Below are positions 16,217 to 24,259 of a stretch of 64,000 nt of DNA, one piece after another (the first letter of the stretch is position 1; every line of letters starts with the position of its first letter). The stretch is from positions 124,001-188,000 of the forward strand of contig NZ_JANAVF010000010.1 of the NCBI RefSeq assembly GCF_024213195.1. The letters run 5' to 3'. The notes beneath the pieces were generated by a model. That model was not told the origin of the DNA. It ran no database searches and was given only the letters and a program-made list of their open reading frames with translations. This DNA comes from Streptomyces sp. TBY4. GTDB taxonomy: Bacteria > Actinomycetota > Actinomycetes > Streptomycetales > Streptomycetaceae. A program made the position numbers and the translations under genes.

Positions 16217-17335
16217 CTACCCGATGGCCTCGAAGGAGGCGACGAGGTCGGCCGGGGAGGGGAGCGCCTCTATCTCGGACCGGGTGGCGGCGGCCCCCTT
16301 GCGGAGGGCTTCGTCGGTGAGCAGCCGGTCGAGCAGGGCGGCGTCCACCTCGTCGCCGGTGGCGCGGAGGGCGAAGCCCAGGCCGGTGGCGGCCTCGACG
16401 TTGATGAAGTGGTCCGCGCCCTGCGGAAGGATCAGCTGCGGGACGCCCAGCGCGGCGGCGGTGAGCATGGTGCCGGCGCCGCCGTGGTGCACGATGGCGT
16501 CCGCGGTGTCCAGGAGCTGGGCCAGCGGCACCCAGGGCAGCACCCGGACGTTGCCGGGCAGCGTACCGAGCGGGCTCAGATCGGTGTCACCGACCGCGAG
16601 CAGGAACTCGGCGTCGACGGAGGCGGCTTCGGAGACGACCCGGGCGACCGGGTTGACCCCCGCGAACGCGGTCACCACGGTGCCCAGGGTGATCGCGATC
16701 CGGGGCCTGGAACCCCGGGACGCGAGATCGCGCGGCACCGGGCCGGCGCCGTTGTGCGGCACGTAGCGGACCCGCCAGCCGGTGCCGTCCCCGCCCATGG
16801 TGGCGGGGACGACGTCGAGGACGGTGTGGGTGGCCGGGCCCTCGACCCCGCGGGCCCGGTACTCGTCCGCCAGCAGCCCGGCGAGCCGGCCGACCATCGC
16901 GAAGCCGGACATCACGCCGAAGTTGTGGACCACGGCCGGTATGCCGAGGGCCGCGGAGACCAGGGGCGCGGCGGCCTGGAAGGCGGCGTGCACGATCACG
17001 TCCGGCCGCCAGTCGGAGGCCAGGGACAGCAGGTCGTCGATGGTGACCCGGCCGTCCTCGGCGAAACCGGCCGCGGCGAGCCGCTCGGTGTCCTCGGGGC
17101 TGTTGCCGTCCGAGACGAACTCCAGGTCCGCACCGTTCTGCGCACGCTTGAAGGAGTCCATCAGGGTCGAGCCGTCGCCGATCTTGACGGTGGGCAGACC
17201 GGTCCGCCGCATCTGGTCGTACGGGGCCGAGACCGCGAACAGCACCTGGTGCCCGGCGGCCTGGAGGGCCTGGGCGGTCGACACCATCGGGAACAGATGG
17301 CCCACGGAAGCGGGGCCGGTGAAGAGGAAGCGCAC
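16217..17335 (-). CDS. GT1-family glycosyltransferase (macrolide/UGT-like)
   Basis: The 372-residue protein starts at a GTG at 17335 with AAGGAG 7 nt upstream. It has the GT-B fold. The N-terminal acceptor domain begins RFLFTGPASVGHLFPMV. The C-terminal donor domain contains WVPLAQLLDTADAIVHHGGAGT and LPQGADHFINVEAA, the GT1 signature that binds a nucleotide sugar (UDP- or dTDP-sugar). Such enzymes glycosylate natural products or inactivate antibiotics. No biosynthetic cluster surrounds it, so self-resistance or xenobiotic glycosylation is possible. Confidence 0.9.
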   Translation of the reverse strand: MRFLFTGPASVGHLFPMVSTAQALQAAGHQVLFAVSAPYDQMRRTGLPTVKIGDGSTLMDSFKRAQNGADLEFVSDGNSPEDTERLAAAGFAEDGRVTIDDLLSLASDWRPDVIVHAAFQAAAPLVSAALGIPAVVHNFGVMSGFAMVGRLAGLLADEYRARGVEGPATHTVLDVVPATMGGDGTGWRVRYVPHNGAGPVPRDLASRGSRPRIAITLGTVVTAFAGVNPVARVVSEAASVDAEFLLAVGDTDLSPLGTLPGNVRVLPWVPLAQLLDTADAIVHHGGAGTMLTAAALGVPQLILPQGADHFINVEAATGLGFALRATGDEVDAALLDRLLTDEALRKGAAATRSEIEALPSPADLVASFEAIG

Positions 17336-17472
17336 GGCATGACTCCTTGGATGGCGCCCCGAAGTACTGCTCGGACAGGGCGCCTTGAGGGTTCTGGCAC
17401 CTGTTCGAACGAACCCGCTCCCGCCTCGGTTTCCATGGAGATGATCGAATTTCGGCCGATTCCGGCCCGCCG

Positions 17473-18306
17473 TCAGTCCTGGGGCGGGCCCTGTACGAGG
17501 AGGCGCGCCGCGGAGTGATCGGCCCGGTCCACCTCCTCCGCAGCATCGATGTACCCGTAGGCATCGTCGCCGACGGGGATCCGCAGAGGCGTGGGGCCCT
17601 CGGTGGCGACGATGTCCAGGACCCGTTCGGCGAAGTACTCGGGGCGCCCGGTCTCGGGGCTCTCCGCGAGGCCGCGGGCCCCTTCGAGCATCTCGCGGTT
17701 GGTGACGTCGTAGGCGGGGACCCGGTGGGCGGCCTCGGCCATGGAGGTTCCGTAGCGCGTCGCGAACATGCCCGGTTCGAGGACGGTGACGCGGATGTTG
17801 TGGGGGGCCGCCTCCATGGCGAGGGTCCGGCTCATGCCTTCGAGGGCGTGCTTCCCGGCGGTGTAGGCCGCGAGGCCGGGGAAGGCCATCCGGCCCACCA
17901 CGGACGAGACGTTGAGGATGTGGCCGTGCCCCTGGGCCCGCATCAGCGGCAGGACGAGCCGCGCGAGCCGCCAGGGGCCGACGACCAGGGTCTCCAGCTG
18001 GTCGCGGAGTTCGGCGTCCGAGACCTCCTCGACCGCGCCGAACAGCCCGACGGCTGCGTTGTTGACGAGGATGTCGATGCCGCCCAGCCGTTCCACCGCG
18101 GTGCGCACGGCCTCCTCGCAGGAGGCGCCGTCCCGCAGTTCGAGCGGGACCGGGACGATCCGCCCCGGCCAGGCGGCGGCCAGATCCTCCAGGTCGGCGG
18201 TCTTGCGGGCGGTGACGGCCAGCACGTCCCCGGCGCCCGCGGCCGCGGTGGCCAGTGCCTGCCCCAGCCCGGAGGAGCATCCCGTGACCAGCCAGCGTCG
18301 TCCCAT
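17473..18306 (-). CDS. Short-chain dehydrogenase/reductase
   Basis: The 277-residue classical SDR has the Rossmann motif TGCSSGLG near residue 8, NNAAV, the catalytic Ser in LNVSSVVGRM and YTAGK (Tyr and Lys), plus a PG motif (LEPGMF). It should be an NAD(P)H-dependent alcohol/ketone oxidoreductase; the substrate is unknown. The ATG at 18306 with GGGGGA just upstream is preferred over an ATG 16 codons earlier. It is upstream of and parallel to the glycosyltransferase, separated by 137 nt that hold an 8-bp GTTCGAAC palindrome (17403-17410). Confidence 0.9.
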   Translation of the reverse strand: MGRRWLVTGCSSGLGQALATAAAGAGDVLAVTARKTADLEDLAAAWPGRIVPVPLELRDGASCEEAVRTAVERLGGIDILVNNAAVGLFGAVEEVSDAELRDQLETLVVGPWRLARLVLPLMRAQGHGHILNVSSVVGRMAFPGLAAYTAGKHALEGMSRTLAMEAAPHNIRVTVLEPGMFATRYGTSMAEAAHRVPAYDVTNREMLEGARGLAESPETGRPEYFAERVLDIVATEGPTPLRIPVGDDAYGYIDAAEEVDRADHSAARLLVQGPPQD

Positions 18307-18481
18307 GGTTCCCCCGTGATGGCCTGATTGCGCCGGATGATGGCGGCAGTTCATGGTGGGGGCGGCTCCGGTCCGGGGGCAGCCCCGCTGCGGGGGCGCG
18401 CGGAGGCGCGCAGGCGCACGTCAGGGCGCGCACGTGCGCCGGGAGGCGCCCGGTGCCCCTGCCGGCTTCCCGTGGGACGGT

Positions 18482-19018
18482 CTAGGAGGCCGGGCCGCCG
18501 CTCGCCCGCGCGGCGCGGCGCAGCCGGGAGCGGGCCGGATCCTGGAGGGAGTGCGATGCGGTGCCGGCGTGCTCCCGTGGGTTCGGGCGGACGAAGAGGG
18601 TGACGGTGACCTTCTCCGTGAACCCGTTGCGCCGCATCATCGCGGCGGAGGCCGCGTTGCCGCTCTCCACGTCGGTGATGATCCGGGACGCCCCCGCCGC
18701 GAAGAGCGCGGTGCAGCAGTGCTCGACCAGGGAGCTCGCGACCCCCCGGCCCCTGGCGCGTTCCTCCAGCGCGATCCACTCCAGGTAGCCCCAGTCCTCG
18801 CGCTCGTCGTAGGACAGCGATCCGAGGACGAAACCGAGCAGCCCCTCCTCGTCGCGGGCGATCCAGCAGGCGTCCGGCTGGGCGTCCCAGTGCGCGGCCA
18901 CCGAAGACAGCGACCAGGAGGTGTAGGGCATCGCCTTGACGTCGAACGCCCGGTAGCCGAGATCGAGAACGGCATCGAGGTGGGTCAGTCGCAGGGGGAT
19001 GGTCTCGACTTCACTCAT
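18482..19018 (-). CDS. GNAT family N-acetyltransferase
   Basis: The 178-residue protein has a GNAT fold with the acetyl-CoA-binding motif A LEERARGRGVASSLVEHC (Q/RxxGxG/A type) and motif B ending in AAMMRRNGFTEKVTVTLFVR. The substrate is not deducible. The ATG at 19018 is chosen because it begins the conserved region; an ATG nine codons upstream is possible. The C-terminal ~25 residues are basic and unrelated to the fold. Confidence 0.85.
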   Translation of the reverse strand: MSEVETIPLRLTHLDAVLDLGYRAFDVKAMPYTSWSLSSVAAHWDAQPDACWIARDEEGLLGFVLGSLSYDEREDWGYLEWIALEERARGRGVASSLVEHCCTALFAAGASRIITDVESGNAASAAMMRRNGFTEKVTVTLFVRPNPREHAGTASHSLQDPARSRLRRAARASGGPAS

Positions 19019-19054
19019 GCACGCGATGATGACATACCCGGACATTTCTCCCCG

Positions 19055-20644
19055 TCACTCCGCGGGGAGGGCCCCCGGATCCGCCGCCGGGTTCTTCGGG
19101 CCGCGGGCGAGGACGTAGAGGAACAGGACGCCCATGACGGCCACCCCCGCCCACATGGCCTGCTGCCAGCCCTCGACGAAGGACTGACGGGCGGCGTCGA
19201 GGAGGGCCTGTGCCCGCGGACCCGCACCGCCCGCGGCCCCGACGGCGTTGGCGATGCCGTCCCGCGCGGCGTCGGCCGCATCCCGGGGGATGCCCTGCAG
19301 CCGCTCGTCGACGGCGTTCCGGTAGCCGGCCGACACGAGCGCTCCGAGCAGCGCCACGCCCAGCGCGGTGCCGAACTCGCGGGTGACGTCGTTGAGGGCG
19401 GAGGCGACGCCCTGGTGTTCCCGCGCCAGGGAGCCGGTGATGGCCTCGGTCGACGGGGTCATCGCCAGACCCATGCCGGCGCCCATGGCGAGCATGCCCG
19501 GCAGGACGGACGGGTAGCCGCCGCCGACGGAGACGGTGCCCGCCATGAGGGCGAGTCCGGCGCCCGCCAGCAGGATGCCCGTCGCCATGGTGGAGCGCGC
19601 ACCGATGCGCGGAGTCAGCCGGGGAGCCAGGCCGGAGGCCGCCATCATGGCCACGGCCATCGGCATCAGCGCGAGCGTCGACCGGATGCCCGACCAGCCC
19701 AGAACGGCCTGGAAGAAGGGGAAGAGCACCACGAAGATCCCGGCCTGCACGCCGAAGACGGTGAGGAGGACGAGGGAACCGCCGGCCGGACCGCGCTCGC
19801 GGAACAGTCGTACGTCGAGCAGGGCGGCGTCCCGCAGCCGCAGCTCCCAGGTCACGAAGGCGACGGCGGCGAGCACTCCGGCGACGAGGGCGGTGAGGGT
19901 GGCGGGATCGGACCATCCGCGCTCCGGCCCTTCCTGGAGCGCGAAGATGAGTCCGGCCGCCGCGACGGCGGAGGTCAGCGCGCCGACGGTGTCGAAGGGG
20001 TGGCGCGGGGTCTCACGGGAGCCGGGGATCGTCCGCAGCGCCATGGCGAGGGCCACGAGGACCAGCGCGACGGGCAGTACGAAGAGGTAGCGCCAGTTCG
20101 CCACATCGACGAGCGCCGCGGAGAGGAACATGCCGAGGATCCCGCCGCCCCCGGCGACACCGGTCCATACGCCGATGGCCCGGCCGCGCTGCTCCCCGGG
20201 AAAGGTGGAGGTGATCACGGCGAGGGTGACGGGCATGATCATCGCGGCGCCCACGCCGCTGAGCAGCCGGGCGGCGAGCATGACCTCCGCCGACGGTGCG
20301 AGACCGGCGAGGGCGCTCGCGCTGCCGAAGACGGCCAGGCCGGCGACGAGCGTGCGCTTGCGGCCCAGCCGGTCCCCGAGCGCTCCGAGCGGGAGCAGGA
20401 GCGCGGCCAGGGTGAGGGTGTAGAGGTTGATGATCCACAGGACGGTGGCCTGCGAGGCGCCGAACTCGACGGCCAGGTCGGGCTGGGCGACGTTCAGCCC
20501 GGACACCGAGGCGATGACGGCCATCAGCGCGATGCACACGGTGATCAGAACGGCGCGCAGCCGACGCGCGTCCGGGTTGTGGTCCCCGCCGCCGGGGCCG
20601 GGCGCTTCGGGAGCTGCCGCCGGTGCGGGCTGGTGCGTACTCAT
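19055..20644 (-). CDS. MFS multidrug exporter, DHA2 (14-TMS) type
   Basis: The 529-residue protein has about 14 transmembrane helices after a 30-residue Pro/Ala-rich tail. SVSGLNVAQPDLA lies in TM1, PLGALGDRLGRKR in the 2-3 loop, and TM5 has a Gly-rich GVAGGGGILGMFLSAALVDVANWRY antiporter motif. The start at 20644 follows GAGAGGA. It lies 101 nt downstream of the thioredoxin-reductase-like gene and is probably cotranscribed with it, under the divergent XRE-cupin regulator. Confidence 0.85.
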   Translation of the reverse strand: MSTHQPAPAAAPEAPGPGGGDHNPDARRLRAVLITVCIALMAVIASVSGLNVAQPDLAVEFGASQATVLWIINLYTLTLAALLLPLGALGDRLGRKRTLVAGLAVFGSASALAGLAPSAEVMLAARLLSGVGAAMIMPVTLAVITSTFPGEQRGRAIGVWTGVAGGGGILGMFLSAALVDVANWRYLFVLPVALVLVALAMALRTIPGSRETPRHPFDTVGALTSAVAAAGLIFALQEGPERGWSDPATLTALVAGVLAAVAFVTWELRLRDAALLDVRLFRERGPAGGSLVLLTVFGVQAGIFVVLFPFFQAVLGWSGIRSTLALMPMAVAMMAASGLAPRLTPRIGARSTMATGILLAGAGLALMAGTVSVGGGYPSVLPGMLAMGAGMGLAMTPSTEAITGSLAREHQGVASALNDVTREFGTALGVALLGALVSAGYRNAVDERLQGIPRDAADAARDGIANAVGAAGGAGPRAQALLDAARQSFVEGWQQAMWAGVAVMGVLFLYVLARGPKNPAADPGALPAE

Positions 20645-20745
20645 GGGTTCCTCTCGGAAAAGGGCATGCGGAAGGCAGCGCCGGACCGGGTCCGGCGCTG
20701 CCGGGGAGGGGGGAGGCGCGGGCACTCGCTGGCGCCCGCAAGGCG

Positions 20746-21777
20746 TCAGGCGGTGCCGGGGGCGGTCTTCCCCGCCGGAGCGAGAGCCGCGACCGCCGCG
20801 TCGGTGTCGGCGACGGCGAGGAGGGCGTTGATGTGCGCGCCGGCCAGGGCCCCGGCCGCGGCGGAGGCGCCGACCTGGGCCATCGGGTCGGTGACGTTGC
20901 CGGCCACCCACACCCCCGGCACGTCGGTGGCGCCGGCCGGGCCGGAGGCGAAGCGGCGGCCGCCGCCGGGCACGTCCTCCATCGGCAGGCCCAGCCCGGC
21001 CAGGCCCTCGGTGCGGGCCACGAGCGTGGTCGCCACCGCGAGGACACGACGGGCGGCGACCCGGCCGTCGGCCAGGAGGACACCGCGGATGCCGCCTTCG
21101 CGGTCCCCCACGACCTCTGCGACGGGGGTGTCGACGACCCGGATGCCGCGTGCGGCGAAGCGCGTCCGGGTCTCGTCATCGAGCTCGGTGCCGTGGGCGA
21201 AGTAGACGAGGTCGTCGGTGAGCTGACGGAACAGCAGGGCGTGGTGGACCGATGCCGGACCGGTGGCGAGCACCCCGATCGGCTGATCGCGCACCTCCCA
21301 CCCGTGACAGTACGGGCAGTGCACCACGCTGTGGCCCCAGTGCTCCGCCAGGCCGGGCAGCCCGGGCAGTACGTCGCGCAGGCCGGTGGCGACCAGCAGG
21401 CGGCGCGCGGTCAGGGCGCGGCCGTCGGCGAGGGTGACGGTGAAGCGCAGGTCGCCGTCGGCGGACGGGGCGGCGTGCTCGGCGGCGGAGACCTCGCCGG
21501 AGACGACGAGGCCGCCGTAGCCGCGCACTTCCTCGCGGCCCCGCCCGTACAGCTCCGCCGGCGGGGTGCCGTCCAGGCCGAGCAGACCGTGCACGCCCCC
21601 GGCGGGCGCGTTGCGGGGGGTGCCGCTGTCGATCACGACGACCGAGCGGCGGGAGCGGGCGAGCATCAGCGCACCGTTCAGACCGGCGGCGCCGCCGCCG
21701 ATCACCACGGCGTCGACGGTCCCGTCCGGCAGCGTGTCGGTCGAGGGGGTCGCGGGTGCGGTAGTCATCGCGGACAT
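20746..21777 (-). CDS. Thioredoxin reductase-like FAD/NAD(P) oxidoreductase
   Basis: The 343-residue flavoprotein has an FAD-binding GGGAAG (about residue 27), LLVATGLRD, the redox-active CPYC followed by HGWEVRDQP, a second dinucleotide region and the C-terminal GVWVAGNVTDPMAQV motif. The CPYC pair resembles TrxB-type and TrxR-like dithiol oxidases such as GliT and HlmI, which form disulfides in secondary metabolites. Either a dithiol oxidase or a general TrxR-like role is possible. An exporter follows directly, which fits a detoxification or self-protection unit. Confidence 0.85.
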   Translation of the reverse strand: MSAMTTAPATPSTDTLPDGTVDAVVIGGGAAGLNGALMLARSRRSVVVIDSGTPRNAPAGGVHGLLGLDGTPPAELYGRGREEVRGYGGLVVSGEVSAAEHAAPSADGDLRFTVTLADGRALTARRLLVATGLRDVLPGLPGLAEHWGHSVVHCPYCHGWEVRDQPIGVLATGPASVHHALLFRQLTDDLVYFAHGTELDDETRTRFAARGIRVVDTPVAEVVGDREGGIRGVLLADGRVAARRVLAVATTLVARTEGLAGLGLPMEDVPGGGRRFASGPAGATDVPGVWVAGNVTDPMAQVGASAAAGALAGAHINALLAVADTDAAVAALAPAGKTAPGTA

Positions 21778-21840
21778 GGCGTCGGATTCCCTTCCTGGGT
21801 GTTCTCTCTCGACACGACGCTAACCGTGATTTGCAGTACA

Positions 21841-21856
21841 GGCATACAATGTTGCC
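21841..21856 (+). promoter_or_regulatory. Promoter/possible operator for the XRE-cupin gene
   Basis: TACAAT at 21845-21850 is a good -10 hexamer placed so that transcription would begin at or next to the ATG at 21858, implying a leaderless mRNA. It is embedded in a partial palindrome (GGCA...TGCC, 21841-21856) that could bind the regulator. No good -35 hexamer was seen. Confidence 0.4.
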
Positions 21857-21857
21857 T

Positions 21858-22475
21858 ATGACGCAAGAAGAAGGCGATCTGGACAGCCTCGTACGCAAAC
21901 GCATCCGCGCGCTGCGGGTGGCGCAGGGCTGGTCCCTGGAGGAACTGGCCGGGCGCGCCCGGCTCAGCCAGTCCACGCTCAGCCGCATCGAGAACGGTCA
22001 GCGCCGCCTGGCGCTCGACAGCCTCGTCACCCTCGCCCGCGCGCTGGACACCACCTTGGACCAGCTCGTGGAGACCGCGGCCGACGACGTCGTCATCAGC
22101 CCGATGATCGACGCCGCCCGCGGGCAGATGCGCTGGCCGATCAAGGGTGAGCCGGGCATGACCGTCATTCGCCAGCGCATGACCGAACCGCCGCCCGACA
22201 ACCCCTCCCGCATGCGCGCGCACCCCGGGCGCGAATGGCTCGTGGTCCTGTCCGGCACCGCGATCCTCCTGCTGGGGCACCGCCGCTTCCGCATCGAGGC
22301 CAACCAGGCCGCGGAGTTCCCGACGATGCTGCCGCACGCGATGGGCGCCGAGGGGGGACCGTGCGAGATCCTGGGCATCTTCGACCGGGACGCCCGCCGC
22401 GGCCACCAGCGCGACGGCGGCGGAAGTGACGGCGGCGGGGAAGACGCTGGTCAGGGGCCGGGCCGGACCGAGTGA
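21858..22475 (+). CDS. XRE family regulator with cupin domain
   Basis: The 205-residue protein has an N-terminal HTH_3 domain (about residues 10-65: LRVAQGWSLEELAGRARLSQSTLSRIENGQRR) and a C-terminal cupin (HPGREWLVVLSGTAILLLGHRRFRIEANQAAEFPTMLPHAM). The architecture resembles that of SutR/PuuR-type repressors. The C-terminus is a Gly/Asp-rich tail. The ATG at 21858 is favoured by the -10 position, with alternatives at 21849 and 21831. It is divergent from the flavoprotein-MFS pair, which it probably controls. Confidence 0.85.
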   Translation: MTQEEGDLDSLVRKRIRALRVAQGWSLEELAGRARLSQSTLSRIENGQRRLALDSLVTLARALDTTLDQLVETAADDVVISPMIDAARGQMRWPIKGEPGMTVIRQRMTEPPPDNPSRMRAHPGREWLVVLSGTAILLLGHRRFRIEANQAAEFPTMLPHAMGAEGGPCEILGIFDRDARRGHQRDGGGSDGGGEDAGQGPGRTE

Positions 22476-22517
22476 CGGGCGGGCGTCTTGCGCGTCCTGG
22501 GGGTAGCGAGCCGATCT

Positions 22518-22555
22518 TCTTGCCTTACCCGCAAGAGTCGATGCGGCAAGCGCAT
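22518..22555. promoter_or_regulatory. Two small inverted repeats upstream of the methyltransferase
   Basis: TCTTGC and GCAAGA arms (22518-22523 and 22531-22536), and ATGCG/CGCAT around GCAAG (22541-22555), share the GCAAG word and lie 20-60 bp before the start codon. They may be binding sites for an unidentified regulator. Confidence 0.4.
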
Positions 22556-22575
22556 GGCCGCCCTACGGTGAAGCC

Positions 22576-23499
22576 ATGACCCACGCACATCACGCACAGC
22601 ACGCACACCACGCACCTCAGCAGGGCCAGGCCCACGAAGCCGAGACCCACCACGGTCACGCCCACCACGCGGCCCATCGCGAGGCCGAGCTCGAAGGCCA
22701 GGCGGAGATCCTCGACCTGGACGCGGAAGTCCTCGCCGAGCACATCGCCGACATCACCACGTGGCTGCCCCTGACCGAGCCCCCGCGCCACATCGTGGAT
22801 CTGGGCTGCGGCACCGGAGCCGGCACCTTCGCCCTGCTCGACCGCTTCCCCGACGCGCACGTCACCGCCGTCGACTCCTCGGCCGTGCACCTGCAGCGCC
22901 TGCGCGAGAAGGCGTGCGCCCGGGGCCTGGAGGACCGCGTCCGCACCGTGCAGGCCGACCTCGACGAGACCGCGTGGCCGGACCTCGGCGCGCCGGACCT
23001 GGTGTGGGCCTCGGCGTCGATGCACCACATGGCCGACCCGGACCGGGTCCTGCGCACGGTCCGCGAACTGCTCGCCCCGGGTGGACTGCTCGCCGTCGTC
23101 GAGCTGGCGGGCTTCCCCCGCTTCCTGCCCGGGGACGCCCCCGCCGGCCGGCCCGGACTGGAGGACCGCTGCCACACCGCGAGCGAGAGCCACCATGCCG
23201 AGCACGTACCGCACCGGGGCGCCGACTGGGGGCCGAAGCTCACCGGGGCCGGATTCACCCTCGACGGCGACCGGGTGATCGACGTGAACATCGAGGGCTC
23301 CCGCAGCGGGGCGGTCGGCGCGTACGCCCTCGAAAGCCTGCGGCGCCTTCGCCGCAGCATCGTCGACACCCTCGGGTCCGAGGACCTCGCCGCCCTCGAC
23401 CGGCTGCTCGACACCGAGGGTCCCGAGAGCATCCTGCGCCGCGACGACCTGGCCGTCCGCACCGAACGCACCGTCTGGGCCGCACGCCGCGCGCACTGA
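22576..23499 (+). CDS. Class I SAM-dependent methyltransferase with His-rich N-terminus
   Basis: The 307-residue protein begins with about 36 residues rich in His and Ala (11 or more histidines, for example HAHHAQHAHHA and HHGHAHHAAH), then a Methyltransf_12/25-type Rossmann domain. This has HIVDLGCGTGAGTFALL (motif I), TAVDSSAVHL, QADLDETAWPDL and PGGLLAVVEL. The fold is certain but the acceptor is not. The His-rich stretch resembles metal-storage or metal-sensing tails, so metal binding or a metalloid substrate is possible. It is monocistronic and converges with the TetR gene at 23525. Confidence 0.85.
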   Translation: MTHAHHAQHAHHAPQQGQAHEAETHHGHAHHAAHREAELEGQAEILDLDAEVLAEHIADITTWLPLTEPPRHIVDLGCGTGAGTFALLDRFPDAHVTAVDSSAVHLQRLREKACARGLEDRVRTVQADLDETAWPDLGAPDLVWASASMHHMADPDRVLRTVRELLAPGGLLAVVELAGFPRFLPGDAPAGRPGLEDRCHTASESHHAEHVPHRGADWGPKLTGAGFTLDGDRVIDVNIEGSRSGAVGAYALESLRRLRRSIVDTLGSEDLAALDRLLDTEGPESILRRDDLAVRTERTVWAARRAH

Positions 23500-23524
23500 T
23501 CCGCGCCCTGCGGCCCGGCGGAGC

Positions 23525-24142
23525 TCACTCCTGCGGCCGCCGCAGCAGCGGGGGAGCCGGGTAGGGCAGGGGGCTGGCGGCGGCCGGGTTCAGGCCGTCC
23601 ATGAGCAGGGTCACGTAGCGGCTCCGGCCCTCCTCGGCGGGGTCCATGGTCCACAGCACGCTGACGAGCATGCTCATGATCCTCTTCACGTCGTCGGGTA
23701 CGAGGTCCTCCCGGATCACCCCGGCCCGCTGCCCCCGCGTCACCAGCGGGTCCAGTGCGTCGAAGAACCGGGCGCGGGTCTCCTCGGAGAGGACGCCGGC
23801 GTTCCGGGCGGCCGTCAGCACGTGGTGCTCGTCGGCCGCCGAGGTCAGGGCGGCTTCGAGTACGGAGGTCAGGCCGCGGCGGGGGTCCTCGTCGGCCAGC
23901 CCGCGTTCGATGGCGGGGCCGACGTCCTGGGCGAACTGCTGGTCGAGCACCGCCCGGAGCAGGGCGGCCTTGTCGGGGAAGCGGCGGAAGAGCGTGGCGA
24001 TCCCCACGCCGGCCCGCCGCGCGATCTCGTCGAGGGGTGCGTCGGGCCCCAGCTCCGCGTACACGTCGCGTGCCGCCCGGACGATCTTCTCGATGTTGCG
24101 CACGGCATCGGCGCGCAGGGGTTTGGGGCTGTCGGTCGGCAC
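23525..24142 (-). CDS. TetR family transcriptional regulator
   Basis: The 205-residue protein starts at a GTG at 24142. The HTH lies at about residues 15-60 (IVRAARDVYAELGPDAPLDEIARRAGVGIATLFRRF), followed by a typical helical ligand-binding domain. It is divergent from the MFS exporter at 24260; the 117-bp gap contains two copies of an AACYGATAGTT element. It probably represses both genes until a substrate of the exporter binds. Confidence 0.9.
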   Translation of the reverse strand: MPTDSPKPLRADAVRNIEKIVRAARDVYAELGPDAPLDEIARRAGVGIATLFRRFPDKAALLRAVLDQQFAQDVGPAIERGLADEDPRRGLTSVLEAALTSAADEHHVLTAARNAGVLSEETRARFFDALDPLVTRGQRAGVIREDLVPDDVKRIMSMLVSVLWTMDPAEEGRSRYVTLLMDGLNPAAASPLPYPAPPLLRRPQE

Positions 24143-24156
24143 GCTGCCGAGCGTAC

Positions 24157-24216
24157 AACCGATAGTTGACGATCAGATCTGGTTGACACGTCGCACACCG
24201 TGAACTGATAGTTGAC
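24157..24216. promoter_or_regulatory. Repeated operator element between tetR and MFS
   Basis: AACCGATAGTT (24157-24167) and AACTGATAGTT (24203-24213) occur 46 bp apart in the same orientation, both followed by GAC. The second has AACT/AGTT symmetry around GAT. They are likely binding sites of the adjacent TetR protein. Confidence 0.65.
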
Positions 24217-24259
24217 TACTGATTGTCATCGCCTGCGGCCCACGCCTCGAGGACCCTTC

